Shown here: positions 51,942 through 61,900 of the stretch, piece after piece
How positions within the stretch are numbered: the stretch's first letter is position 1
Layout of the letters: each line of letters begins with the position of its first letter
Assembly: GCA_963745755.1 (NCBI GenBank)
Contig: CAVUYP010000001.1
Coordinates: forward strand, 2,666,001 to 2,730,000
Source of the DNA: RHKX01 sp963745755
Lineage (GTDB): Bacteria > Actinomycetota > Thermoleophilia > Solirubrobacterales > 70-9
Reading direction: 5' to 3'
Length of the DNA: 64,000 nucleotides
Notes under the pieces: generated by a model
Told to the model about the DNA's origin: nothing
What the model saw: only the letters and a program-made list of their open reading frames with translations
Databases searched by the model: none
Made by a program: the position numbers and the translations under genes

Positions 51942-53663
51942 TCAGAGTCCGGCCGAGAAGATCTCACGGGCGATCGGGCCCGCCACCGTGCCGCCGTCTC
52001 CGGGCGCGTTGACGACCATCACCGCCACCGCCAGCTTCGGCTTGTCGGCCGGGGCGAAGGCGGTGAACCAGGCATCGACGTCCTGCTCGGGCTGCTCGCC
52101 GGGGGCGACCGGTCCGGCGTTCGTCGTCGTGCCGAGCTCGGCGGTGCCGGTCTTGCCGGCAACCGTGGCATCGGGGAGCGCGGCCGACGTGCCGGTGCCC
52201 GAGGCGACGACCTCGATCATCATCTTCTTGACGTCCTTGGCGACGCCGGGCTTCATCACCTCGACGTCGGGGTAGTCGCCGGCCAGCTTCGCGTCCTTGA
52301 CCATCGCCGTCGGCGAGCGCACGCCGTCGTTGGCGATGGTCTGCGCGACGGAGGCCATCTCCAGCGGGGTGGCCAGCACCTCGCCCTGGCCGATCGAGCT
52401 GACCGCGACGTTGACGTCGTCTTTGAGCGGATTCGGGATCGTGCTCTGCGGCGGCTGGGTCAGTGCCAGCGCGGCCGGGTTGTAGATCGTCGGCGGTGAG
52501 TTGAACCCGTACTGCTCCGCCTCGTCGACCAGCTTGGCGCCGCCGATCCGGACGCCGAGCGGCGCGAAGACCGTGTTGCAGGAAAGGGCGAAGCTGGTGA
52601 TCAGGCTGCCCCCGCAGGACTCGTCGTGGGCGTTGGCGATCTCGCGGCCGCCGGTGACCGTGCTCGTCTCGACCGGGAACTGCTCGCCGAGCGACGTCGC
52701 GCCGTCCTCGAGCGCCGCCGACACGGTGATCACCTTGAAGGTTGAGCCGGGAGGCTGCGGCGCCGAGAACGCGAGGCCGGCCAGCGCGAGGACGTTGCCG
52801 TTCTCGGCGTCGAGGACGGCGGCGCCGCCGAACGTCGAGCCGAGGGCCGCCGCCGTCGCGTCCTGGAGGTCGGCGTCGATCGTCGTCTTCAGCGGCTTCC
52901 CTGGGGTCGGGGCGCGTTTGGCGAGGACGGACTTGCCGCCCTTGCCGACGGCGAGCAGCTTCCCGCCCGGCGTGCCGGCAAGGGTCGAGTCGAAGGCGAG
53001 CTCGAGGCCGCTGGTGCCGGTCGCGGCGCCCTCCGGGTAGCCGAGCTCGTCGATCTGCTTGGCGAGCTTCCTGCCCGGCTCGCCGGTCTCGCCGGTGACG
53101 ATGCCGCCGCTGCCGTTGGTCACCCGCGCCGTCGCCGGGCCGCTGGCCAGCACCGAGCCGTCGGCGGCGAGGATCGGTCCGCGCTTGCCGAGCTTCGGAT
53201 CGGCGGTCAGCTCGTCGCCGGGCGTGAGGCCGGGGAAGACGAGGTGCGGCTGCCAGCCGACCCCGCCGTCGGCGACCGGGATCGCGACGTCGGCGCTGAC
53301 CTCCCCGAACGCCGTCGTCGTGACGGTGACCGGAACTACGACGACGTCGCGGCCGTCGCGGGCCTCGGGCCCGCTGGCCTTGCCGACGGTCGTCGCCGTG
53401 GCGGTCGCCGTCGCGACGGCGTCCGCGTAGGCCTTCTCGAAGTCGCCCTGCGAGTACTTCGCCTGCGAGTCGGCATTGAGCTCGTCGTACATCGCGCCGA
53501 AGTCCCCCGCCTCCCAGGCCGCCGCGAAGCGCTCGGCGGCGTCGCGCTCGGCGGATCCGCCGGCGACTGTGGCGCCGGCCACGAAAGCCACGACGCATAG
53601 AACCGCGAGCGGCAGGAACAGGAGTCTCCTCCGCTTGGTTACCGAGCTTGGGTTCTGGGTCAC
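51942..53663 (-). CDS. Class B penicillin-binding protein (PBP2a/MecA-N type)
   Basis: 573 aa from GTG 53663. Membrane anchor at about 13-35 (LLFLPLAVLCVVAFVAGATVAGG), then an NTF2-like MecA_N domain (about 38-145: ERDAAERFAAAWEAGDFGAMYDEL), a PBP dimerisation segment, and the transpeptidase domain. Active-site motifs are STFK (307-310), SCN (361-363) and KTG (504-506). It crosslinks peptidoglycan outside the membrane; the MecA-N layout recurs in actinobacterial PBPs of the PbpA/PBP2a type and does not by itself imply beta-lactam resistance. Confidence 0.92.
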   Translation of the reverse strand: MTQNPSSVTKRRRLLFLPLAVLCVVAFVAGATVAGGSAERDAAERFAAAWEAGDFGAMYDELNADSQAKYSQGDFEKAYADAVATATATATTVGKASGPEARDGRDVVVVPVTVTTTAFGEVSADVAIPVADGGVGWQPHLVFPGLTPGDELTADPKLGKRGPILAADGSVLASGPATARVTNGSGGIVTGETGEPGRKLAKQIDELGYPEGAATGTSGLELAFDSTLAGTPGGKLLAVGKGGKSVLAKRAPTPGKPLKTTIDADLQDATAAALGSTFGGAAVLDAENGNVLALAGLAFSAPQPPGSTFKVITVSAALEDGATSLGEQFPVETSTVTGGREIANAHDESCGGSLITSFALSCNTVFAPLGVRIGGAKLVDEAEQYGFNSPPTIYNPAALALTQPPQSTIPNPLKDDVNVAVSSIGQGEVLATPLEMASVAQTIANDGVRSPTAMVKDAKLAGDYPDVEVMKPGVAKDVKKMMIEVVASGTGTSAALPDATVAGKTGTAELGTTTNAGPVAPGEQPEQDVDAWFTAFAPADKPKLAVAVMVVNAPGDGGTVAGPIAREIFSAGL

Positions 53664-53828
53664 GAATTCGAAGGCAACCCGGTTCTCGAAGCATCTGGAC
53701 GGGTGGCCGCGGGCGCCTAAGGCTACTGCCCCGTGAGGCGCGACGGATGCGGTCGTCCGGCTCCGAGCGCCGGACCGCGCCCAGTCGCATTTCGCGGACC
53801 GACGGGGGCGCTTCGCTACGCTGACCGG

Positions 53829-54203
53829 GTGGATGCCCGCTCCGCCGAAGCAGGCCCTGACGCGATCCCGCCGCTGCCGCCGACCACCGCACCGGTCGTC
53901 GTCTGTCACCGCTATCACGAGACCGTCGAGCTCGTCGGCCGTCGCTGGAGCGGCGCAATCCTGTTCAGCCTGATCGACGGCCCGCGCTACTTCAGTGACG
54001 TCGCCGCCGCGGTGCCGGGCGTCTCCGACCGGCTGCTCTCACAGCGACTGCGCGAGCTCGAGGGGGAGGGACTCGTCGAGCGGGCGGTCCATTCCGGGCC
54101 TCCGGCCCGAGTCTCCTACCGCCTCAGCGAATCCGGCGAGGCGCTCGTGCCGGCGCTGCGGGCACTCTACGACTGGGCTCAGGACTGGCGCTCGGGAGCG
54201 TAA
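53829..54203 (+). CDS. HxlR-family transcriptional regulator
   Basis: 124 aa from GTG 53829. VVVCHRYHETVELVGRRWSGAILFSLIDGPRYFSDV matches the HxlR winged helix start, with an N-terminal Cys (VVCHRY) in the position used for redox or aldehyde sensing in some members. SDRLLSQRLRELEGEGLVERAVHSGPPARVSYRLSESGEAL is the recognition helix and wing. Targets unknown; the convergent cyclotransferase gene is unlikely. TACGCT six bases upstream (53817-53822) suggests a leaderless mRNA. Confidence 0.92.
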   Translation: MDARSAEAGPDAIPPLPPTTAPVVVCHRYHETVELVGRRWSGAILFSLIDGPRYFSDVAAAVPGVSDRLLSQRLRELEGEGLVERAVHSGPPARVSYRLSESGEALVPALRALYDWAQDWRSGA

Positions 54204-54231
54204 GGCCGGCGGGTCGCCGCCGCGGCCCCGC

Positions 54232-54810
54232 TCACCACCGCCGCGGGTTGCCGGTGGCGATCTCGCCGTCGAGCAGGTAGGCATCGACCCGCTCGGCTGA
54301 ACCCGCCGCGGTCGTCTCCCGGTAGCGCTCGAGCTCGCCGCGGCCGAGCCCGGCGAACGCCTCCTCGACCGCGCGCTCGTAGGCCGCGAGAACGACCGCG
54401 CCCGGCGGCGGCGACGGCGCGTGGTGCTCGGCCCGGGCGACGTAGGCGAAGACGCGCTCGAAGCCGCCGCCGGCCGGCGCGATCCGCGCGCCGACTTCGA
54501 TCCGCCGGTAGCGGATCTCCCGTCGGTCGAGGCGTCGGAGCTCGTCCTCGTCGGCCCGGATCAGCGCCCCGTTGACGACGTCGGCCGCCGACCCCGGGTC
54601 GATGTTGAGGGCGAGCACGTGGCCGGGGACGGTGTCGTCGTCGCGGCGCGCGAACGTCTTCTCGCAGGCGCGGTTGTCACGGACCAGCGTGAAGCCGCGC
54701 CGCCAGCCGGTCAGCGTGGCGGGGTGGAGGTCGACCGCTGCGCGGCCCAGCGTCAGCGCCGCGCTCGGCCTCGAGACGAGCGATCCGTAGGCGAAGACGG
54801 CGATGCTCAT
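54232..54810 (-). CDS. Gamma-glutamylcyclotransferase-like protein
   Basis: 192 aa. VFAYGSLVSRPSAAL is the YGSL signature of the gamma-glutamylcyclotransferase/AIG2 fold; GWRRGFTLVRDNR, VPGHVLALNID and EVGARIAPAGGGFERVFAYVA follow. Members release pyroglutamate from gamma-glutamyl peptides or act on related bonds; the catalytic Glu could be the one in DEDELRRLDRREIRYRR. ATG 54810 overlaps the end of the addA-like gene, so it is the last gene of that operon. Confidence 0.8.
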   Translation of the reverse strand: MSIAVFAYGSLVSRPSAALTLGRAAVDLHPATLTGWRRGFTLVRDNRACEKTFARRDDDTVPGHVLALNIDPGSAADVVNGALIRADEDELRRLDRREIRYRRIEVGARIAPAGGGFERVFAYVARAEHHAPSPPPGAVVLAAYERAVEEAFAGLGRGELERYRETTAAGSAERVDAYLLDGEIATGNPRRW

Positions 54811-57800
54811 CCGCCCGTTCCCATCGTCTGCTCGGGCGGGTAGGGGCAGAGGCGGGCGCGGGCGGGGCAGTCATGGCAGAGCGAGGGGCCGGGTTCGGCC
54901 GTCGGGCTGAAGTCGCCGGCCCGGATCCGGCCGATCCGCTCGCCGATCTGCTCGCGACCGGCCGCGATCGCCGCCGCGTCGTGGCTCGCCAGCAGCGGCC
55001 GGTCCGCCGCCTGCAGGAAGCAGTAGGCGCTGTCGACCCGCTCGGCGCCGCCGGCCGCGGCGATGGCCGCCGAGTAGAGGAGCCTCTGCATGGCGTAGGC
55101 CGCGGGCAGCTCCGGGTCGGCCCCGGGCTCGACGCGGTCGGTCTTGTAGTCGACGAACAGCGGCGGCTCGCCGGGACGGGTGACGAGCAGGTCGATCGTC
55201 CCGCGGATCACCGTCTGCTCTCCGAGCCCGATCCGGAACGGCACCTCCGGCCGGAAGCCGGCGCCGGCGTCGCGCAGGCCGGCCAGGTACGACGATCCGG
55301 TCCATGCCGCGACCAGCTCCCCGGCCCGCTCCGCCTCGGCAGCTCCGAAGCCCTCGCGTCGCGTCGCGGCGGCGATCGCCTCGTCTCCGGGTTGCCGCCA
55401 CGAGTTCCGCGCCGACCATTCGAGCAGCTCGTGGACGGCGCGGCCGAACCCGATGCCGGACCGGCGGCCGGCCGCCTCGGGGTTGCCGGCATCCGGTTCG
55501 GCCCCGCCGCCGAGGCGGAGCACCCGCTCGGCCAGGAAGCGGTAGCCGCAGCGCTCGTAGTCGGCGAGCGCGGCGTAGGAGAGGTTGCGGGCGGCCGCGG
55601 TGCCGCGCTCGCCGAGCGCGAGCATCGGCGGCCGCCCGCCGCCCGCCGACGCCGCCGCCGCCGGGCGGCGGCGGTCGTAGGCGAGCGCGGCTGCGGCCCC
55701 GGCGCCGGGGCCGGTCATGCGGACGGCGATCCGCCCGGGCTCGAACGGGCCCGCCGCGAGGCCGGGCAGCGCCGCGGGCGGGTCGGCCGCGACCACCTGT
55801 CCGTCCTCGCCGCTGACGCCGAGCGCCGGCAGCAGCCTGCCGAGCGCCGACTGGCGGCGCAGCGGCCGATCGCCGGCCTCGAGGTCCTTCTCCGGATCGA
55901 TCGTGCCGCTGAGCAGCAGTCGCGATCGCGCCCGGCTGGCGGCCACGTAGGCGAGGCGGCCCGACTCCTCCGCCTCGGCGTCGGCGGCGCGGTCGTTCAG
56001 CTCCCGGTAGCCGGCGAGGTCGATCGTGGCCGCCCCGGCACGGGCCAGGCGCAGGCCGATGCGCGGCGCGTCGCCCTCGCCGTCGTAGGCGATCCGCAGC
56101 GACGGGGGATGGGCGCCGCCGGCGAGCCTGCGGCCGAGGTCGGCGACGGCGACGCAGTCGAACTCGAGGCCCTTGGCGGCGTGAACGGTCATCACCCGGA
56201 TCCCGGCGTGGTCCTCGGCGGCGACGGCGGCCTCGGCCTCGCGGTCGCTGAGCGCGGCGCGGTCGGCGGCCTGTTCCAGGAAGCCGCGCAGGTCGCGACC
56301 GTCATGGACCTCGTACTCGGCGGCGAGGCGGACCAGCTTCAGGAGGTTGGCCGTGCGTCGGAGCCCGTCGTCCATCAACAGCGCGGCGAGGTCGTAGCCG
56401 AAGGACTCGAGCGTCCGCTCGACGAGCTCATCGAGCGGCAGGCGGGCGGCACCGGCGCGAATGCCGACCAGGGTGTCGTGAAAGGCGCCGAGGCGCTCGC
56501 GGTCGGTCGCGCCGAGGGCCTCGGTCCAGCGCTCCTGCTCGGCGGCGCGCTCGGCCTCCTCCGGCTCGACCGCCTCGGCGGCCGCCGGCTCGCCGCCTGC
56601 GGCAAGCGCCTCGACCGCCGGCCAGAGGTGGCGCCGGCCGGCGATCCGGCGCAGCATCCAGAGGCCGTCGGGCGAGACCGCGGCGGCGGGCGAGGCGAGG
56701 GCGCCGAGCAGCGCCTCGTCGTCGAGCGGGTTGGCGACGCAGGCGAGCAGGCAGAGCGCGTCGGTGACCTGCTGGGAGGACCAGTAGCCGCGGCCGCCGA
56801 CCACGTAGGGCTCGAGCCCGGCGAGCTCGAGCGCTTCCGCATAGGCGTCGACGTGGGTGAACGCCCGCAGCAGCAGGACCATCGAGCCGGGAGCGACGCC
56901 GGCGTCGGCTAGCTCGCGCAGCCGTGCCGCGAGCGCCCGCGCCTCGGCGACGCGGCTCTGCGGCGTGTCGGCGGCCACCGTCGCGATCAGGGTGCCCGCC
57001 TCCTCGTCGCCCCATCCCTTGCCGTCGGTGAGGAGCAGCTCGACCGCGGGCCCCGCGGGGCCGGTGACGGGTCCGGGCTCGCGACCGACGCTGAGCGGCC
57101 GGAAGTCGCCGAGCAGCTCGTTGCCGATCAGATTGACCGCGGCGATCACGTCGGGCGTCGAGCGGAAGCTGCCGGTCAGTCCGAGCATCGCCGTTGCGCC
57201 GCCGGTCGCCAGCTCGTCGCGGACGCGGCGGAAGCTCTCGAGGTCGGCGCCGCGGAAGGCGTAGATCGACTGGGCGGCGTCGCCGACCGTGAACGTCCGC
57301 GTCTCGCTCCCGGCGAGCATCCGCACGAGCTCGACCTGGATCGGGCTGGTGTCCTGGAACTCGTCGACGAGCAGGTGGTCGTAGCGACCGCGCTGCGTCT
57401 CGAGCGATCCCCGGGTTGGCGCGCAGCAGCTCCAGCGCGAGCAGCTGCAGGTCGTCGAAGTCGACCGCGGAGCGCTCGGCCTTGCGCTCGTCGAAGCGCC
57501 CGGCGAAGGCGGCGAGGAGGCGGCGGAGAGCCTCGTAGCCGCCGGTGATCGCCTCGGCCTCGGCCGGCGTCGCGGGCTCCTCGCGGCCGTCGATGGCAGT
57601 CGGATCGATGTCGGGCAGCGCCGGCTCGACGACTCCCCGGTTGCGCAGCTCGGCATGGGCGGCGAGGACGATCGAGCCGAGCCGGTTCCGGTAGCCGGCC
57701 GCGGTCAGCGCAATCGTCTCGTCGCCCCCGGCCAGCTCCGCCAGCGTCTCGTCGAAGCAGGCGCGGGCGACCCGCCGGGCCTCGTCGGCGTCGAGGACCC

Positions 57801-58254
57801 GGAAACGCGGATCGAGGCCGGCCGCGACCGGGTGGGCGGCGAGCAGCCGCCGGCAGAAGCCGTGGATGGTCGTGATCGGCGCCGCCTCGCCGGCCCGGGC
57901 GGCGGTCTGCAGGCGCCCCCGCTCGGAGCGGTCGGCGACCGCCGCCGCCCGCCGCGACAGCTCGACGCGAACCCGGCGTCGCATCTCCGCGGCCGCCTTC
58001 TCGGTGAACGTGAAGGCGAGGATCCGCTCCGGGTCGACGCCATCGGCGTCGACGGCTTCGCAGTAGCGCTCGACGAGCACCCGGGTCTTGCCGGTCCCGG
58101 CGCCGGCCTCGAGGAAGACATCGCGATCGCGATTGCCGATCGCCTCCGCCTGCTCGCCGGTCGGGCCGCTCAGCGGTGCCGGGGCCGGAGCCGGCCCGGG
58201 CTCGGCGGCTGAGGCGCCGAGCTCGAGCTGTTCGTGCTCGTCCTCGGCGCTCAC
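54807..58254 (-). CDS. UvrD/AddA-like helicase-nuclease, frame broken once
   Basis: Read from GTG 58254. One +1 shift near 57412 (ELLRANPG then LETQRGRYDHLLVDEFQ); removing one G of GGGG gives 1148 aa. Helicase 1A with Walker A EAGAGTGKT (about 49-57) and FTFTEKAAAEM, DEFQDTSPIQ (motif II), TFTVGDAAQSIYAFRGAD (III), VMTVHAAKGLEFD (V) and YVAASRARSRLLLSG (VI). A C-terminal PD-(D/E)xK nuclease has GTIDLLV and FVDYKTDR, with Cys in YERCGYRF and CxxCx6C at 1126-1136. With the next gene it should form an AddAB-like double-strand break processing complex. Confidence 0.88.
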
Positions 58255-61200
58255 AGGATGTCCTCCTCGTCCTCCTCGTCGTCGGGAGCGGGGATCCCGC
58301 GCTCGACGCGACAGACCGGAGCGAGCATGCACCAGCTCGGGCACTTGCCGTCGCGGGGGTTGCGGTCGATCCGGCCGCCGCGGATGCCTTCGACCACCGC
58401 GCGGGCCTCCGCCAGCGCGGTCTCGAGCACGGCCTCGAGGTCGTCGGCCTCCATGAAGTCGGTGTTGACGTGGGCCTCGCGATCGCCTGGGATCAGCGTC
58501 CCCCGGTGCTCCTTGCTGAGCAGGCCGCGGGGGCGGTCGTCCTTGGTCGCCGCCAGCGGGTTGTAGAGGCCGCCGATCGGGTCGAGGCCGAAGCCGCGGG
58601 CGGCGAGCATGTAGAGCGGCAGCTGCAGGCGACCCTCCTTCGCGAGCTTGGCTCCGGGAACGGCCTTGGCGCTCAGCTTGTAGTCGCGGATCAGCGCCCG
58701 GCCGTCGCGGACGTCGATCCGGTCGATCGCGCCGTGGAGGCGGAACGTCCCGAGGTCGGCCGGGCCGAAGCGGTCCTCGGGGCCGGTTCCGAAGCGCGCC
58801 TCGAGCAGCTCCGGATCGGGCACGAGCGGGCCGCCGGTGGCCGCATCGCGGCGAACGTAGCGTTCGACGACGGCGTCGAGCCGGGCGATCGAGATCGAGG
58901 CCGGCGCCGAGTCGAGGTCCCAGCCGCGTTCGGCGGCGACCTCGCGGACGATCTGCCGGGCCCGAGAGATCCAGCGCTCGGAGGTCTCGACGGCCGGGCG
59001 CGGACCGCCGGCCGGCGGCTCGCGGAAGAGCCGCTCGAGGGCCTCGTGGACGATCCCGCCCGACTCGAGCGCATCGGGGTCGGGCTCGATCCGCTGCGGC
59101 GACAGCTCCTTGTTGACGAACCAGCGGTACGAGCAGCCGACGAACTCCTCGAGCGTCGATGCGCCGAACAGGTCGCGCTTCGCCAGCTCGGCGAGGACCG
59201 CGGGATCGCTCAGCGGTCCCGGCTCGCGGGCGGCGAGCATGCGCTCGTGGGCGAGCGCGACCAGCCCGAGGGCCCGGTCGGCGGCGCCGTCGGGGAGCTC
59301 GAGCGCGGCGGCGCGGGCGGCGGCGTCGCCGGCGACGGCGGCCAGGGCCCGGGCGAGATCGTGCGGAGCGCTGGCGTCCTCGGGGGCGGGAACGAAGTCG
59401 GCGAGGGTCGCCCGCTCGATCAGCTCGGCCTCGAGCGGGTCGCTGCCGGCGGCCGGGGTCGGGGGAGGATCGAGGAGGTCGCGGACCTCGTCGACGAACG
59501 GGCTCCGCGGCGCCTCGCTGCCGGCCTCGTCGCTGGCCGGATAGGAGAGGTGGAGGCAGCGCTCGGGCTTGGCGACGCAGGTATAGAAGAGGTAGCGCTC
59601 CTCGGCGGCGGGATCGGTCCGGGCCGGCAGGCCGAGGGCCCGGCGGCGGTCGTCGGAGAGGAGCGGGTCGGCACCGCCTGCGGCCGGGAACGATCCGTCG
59701 GCGAGCCCGGCCACGAACAGGTGCTGGACCCTCGTCGCCCGCAGCCGGTAGGGGCTGAGGATCCGCACCCGGCCCTCGGTCGGCCCCCGCCAGAGCGGTA
59801 CGCGGACGTGGGCGAGGAGCTCGGCGAAGCCGGCGAGCGTCCGCGGGGCGGGGTCGCCGAGGGCGATGATCTCGTCGAGCGCGCGGCCGACCTCGCCGGC
59901 AGCGCGGAGCTCGACCGCGGCGCCGCCGGAGGGGACGAACCCGGAGCGGGCGTGATCGCGCTCGGCGACGTCGGCGGCCGTCCGTGCGAGGACGCGGGCG
60001 ACGGCGGCGGGGTCGTCGCCGGCCTCGCGCAGATCGTCGAGCGACCAGATCCGGCGCGGCTCGTCGAAGTCGCCGGCCCACGCCGCGAGCGCCTCCTCGG
60101 CGGTTTCAATCCGCTCGCGGCGGACCCGGCGCTCGAGCCAGTCGACCGATCCCGGCCGCGCCCGCGCGGGACGGCGCAGGAAGGAGACGACGGTGGCGGC
60201 CGAAGCCTCGCCGGCGGCGATGGCCAACAGCTCGAACAGGGCGGCGCCGGTGGCCGTCGCCGCCAGCGGCAGGCTCGCCTCCGGCGCCAGCGGGATGCCG
60301 ATCCGCGACAGCGTCCTCGCGATCAGCGGCGCCTGCCGATCGGGGCTGCGGACGGCGATCGCGATCTCGTCGGGATCGACTCCGTCCGCCAGCAGGCGGG
60401 CGACCTTGCGGCCGATCAGCTCGGCCTCGCCGCGCTCGCCGGCGCCCTCGAGCAGGCGCAGCGAGCCGTCCGGGTCGACCCGTTCCGATTCCGGCTCGAA
60501 CAGGTTGCGCTCGAGGTGGCGCAGCGTCGACCGCTCCGGGTCGGCCGCCGCGGCGAGCTCGGTCACGCTCGCCCCGAGCTCATCGCGCAGGACCCCGAGC
60601 AGCTCGGCCCGTGCCGCGAGCGCGTGCCGGTCCTCGAAGGTGACGGTCACGGCGACCTCGGCGCCGGCGGCGAGCGCGTCGACCAGCTCGATCTGCTCCC
60701 GGGTCAGGTCGTCGAAGCCGTAGAGGAAGACCGGCCGGCCACTCCAGGCCTGCGGGCGGGCCCGCAGGGCCGCGGTTCCCCGTGCGGCGAGCTGATGCTC
60801 GTCGATCGCACCGCCGGCGTCGCGGAGGCGCTCGTAGGCGGCGAAGAGCGCGACCAATTCACGCTCGTAGGGTCCGGCCTCGGCACCGTCGGCGGCTGCG
60901 GCGAGCGCGGCCGAGTCGAGCCCGGCCGCCTGGAGATCCCCGAGCAGCTCCTCGAGCGCCGGAGCGAAGCCCTCGCGGCGCGACGAGCGAGCGAGACGGC
61001 GCAGGCCGGTCGCCGCCGTCGCCTCGCGGGCGAGCCAGATCCGCTGGATCGCGGTCAGCGGCGGCGGGACGTCGATGCCGGTCGCGCCGGCGACCTCCCC
61101 GAACAGACCCGGGAAGCTCGTGATCGTGCCACCGAGGACTCCGCCCGCGGTCGCGCAGAGCTCGCGCTCGAGCCGATCGACGTCGTCGCTGGTCGGCACG

Positions 61201-61298
61201 ACCAGGACCGGCTCGCGCTCGAGGGCGTCGCGGAAGCCGGCGGCGATCGTGGCGCCACGACCGGAGCCGGGCGGTCCGGCGATCACGGTCAGGCTCAT
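58251..61298 (-). CDS. AddB-like helicase-nuclease subunit
   Basis: 1015 aa. Walker A region is degenerate, GPPGSGRG with Arg for the catalytic Lys, so ATP hydrolysis by this subunit is doubtful. UvrD-like second half includes VRILSPYRLRATRVQHLFVAGLADGSFP. The nuclease domain at the C-terminus has GAIDRIDVRDGRALIRDYKLS (D...D-Y-K), and cysteines in FVGCSYRWF (about residue 722) and Cys986, Cys990, Cys996 form an AddB-type Fe-S set. It starts an operon (addB, addA, cyclotransferase) with overlapping ends (GTGA). Shine-Dalgarno GAGGAGG precedes the ATG; a -10 (TATGCT) is at 61337-61342 on the minus strand. Confidence 0.9.
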   Translation of the reverse strand: MSLTVIAGPPGSGRGATIAAGFRDALEREPVLVVPTSDDVDRLERELCATAGGVLGGTITSFPGLFGEVAGATGIDVPPPLTAIQRIWLAREATAATGLRRLARSSRREGFAPALEELLGDLQAAGLDSAALAAAADGAEAGPYERELVALFAAYERLRDAGGAIDEHQLAARGTAALRARPQAWSGRPVFLYGFDDLTREQIELVDALAAGAEVAVTVTFEDRHALAARAELLGVLRDELGASVTELAAAADPERSTLRHLERNLFEPESERVDPDGSLRLLEGAGERGEAELIGRKVARLLADGVDPDEIAIAVRSPDRQAPLIARTLSRIGIPLAPEASLPLAATATGAALFELLAIAAGEASAATVVSFLRRPARARPGSVDWLERRVRRERIETAEEALAAWAGDFDEPRRIWSLDDLREAGDDPAAVARVLARTAADVAERDHARSGFVPSGGAAVELRAAGEVGRALDEIIALGDPAPRTLAGFAELLAHVRVPLWRGPTEGRVRILSPYRLRATRVQHLFVAGLADGSFPAAGGADPLLSDDRRRALGLPARTDPAAEERYLFYTCVAKPERCLHLSYPASDEAGSEAPRSPFVDEVRDLLDPPPTPAAGSDPLEAELIERATLADFVPAPEDASAPHDLARALAAVAGDAAARAAALELPDGAADRALGLVALAHERMLAAREPGPLSDPAVLAELAKRDLFGASTLEEFVGCSYRWFVNKELSPQRIEPDPDALESGGIVHEALERLFREPPAGGPRPAVETSERWISRARQIVREVAAERGWDLDSAPASISIARLDAVVERYVRRDAATGGPLVPDPELLEARFGTGPEDRFGPADLGTFRLHGAIDRIDVRDGRALIRDYKLSAKAVPGAKLAKEGRLQLPLYMLAARGFGLDPIGGLYNPLAATKDDRPRGLLSKEHRGTLIPGDREAHVNTDFMEADDLEAVLETALAEARAVVEGIRGGRIDRNPRDGKCPSWCMLAPVCRVERGIPAPDDEEDEEDIL

Positions 61299-61336
61299 CG
61301 CGGCCTCCTCGCTGGTGCGGTCGGGTGCATCGTCTG

Positions 61337-61342
61337 AGCATA
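61337..61342 (-). promoter_or_regulatory. Predicted -10 element of the addBA operon
   Basis: TATGCT on the minus strand, about 40 bases before the ATG at 61298. A leader with a Shine-Dalgarno follows. No convincing -35 recognised. Confidence 0.35.
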
Positions 61343-61444
61343 GGTCGCAGCGCGGGCGCTCGATCAGGCTCGGTGAGGGCGCGCCGCGAGCCCCCGGCCC
61401 GCATGCACAGTTTTGCCGTCGGGGGCCCGGTCTATCTTCGCCTT

Positions 61445-61900
61445 GTGCCCCTCTGCTTCATCGATCCGGCCGATGCGATCCGCGTGGTTGCCGACTCGGT
61501 CGGTCGCGAGGCCCGGCGCCAGCTGCTCGGCGAGGCCGTCCGCGCCTGGGTCGACGAGATCCCCGACGACGAGCTCGAGGCCCACTACTCGAAGGCCATC
61601 CATGAGCTCGACGAGCACGACATCTCGATGCTCGCCGCCTGGCACGCGTCGATGGACATCGCCCATCCGATCCCGAATCGTGACTTCCTGATCAACGCCT
61701 TCGGCTCGCTCGGCCAGCACCGCCGCGAGGCCCTGAAGCTGGCCGCCGGCTTCCGCGGCGAGGAGGCCGTCGACCGTGGCCTGACCGAGGAGCGCGCCCT
61801 CGAGACCGTTCTCGAGTGGCTCTCGCCGGCCCGCCGGGAGGAGCTCGCCGTCGAGGCGATGGAGCTCTATCTCTGGGACCGGGCCGGCTCCGACAACTAG
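61445..61900 (+). CDS. Protein of unknown function, helical
   Basis: 151 aa from GTG 61445 (ATG 61403 would add 14 residues). GTG is favoured because TATCTT lies seven bases upstream (61433-61438). The sequence is helical and acidic: DPADAIRVVADSVGREARRQLLGEAVRAWVDEIPDDELEAHYSKAI, HDISMLAAWHASMDIAHPIPNRDFLINAF, then LEWLSPARREELAVEAMELYLW. I do not recognise a family. Divergent from addB and convergent with the DUF559 gene, with stops four bases apart. Confidence 0.65.
   Translation: MPLCFIDPADAIRVVADSVGREARRQLLGEAVRAWVDEIPDDELEAHYSKAIHELDEHDISMLAAWHASMDIAHPIPNRDFLINAFGSLGQHRREALKLAAGFRGEEAVDRGLTEERALETVLEWLSPARREELAVEAMELYLWDRAGSDN

Noticed and set aside
58176..61337. Open plus-strand frame of 1053 codons opposite addB
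   Set aside because: Antisense to a recognisable AddB-like protein; composition is GC-driven and no motif is present.
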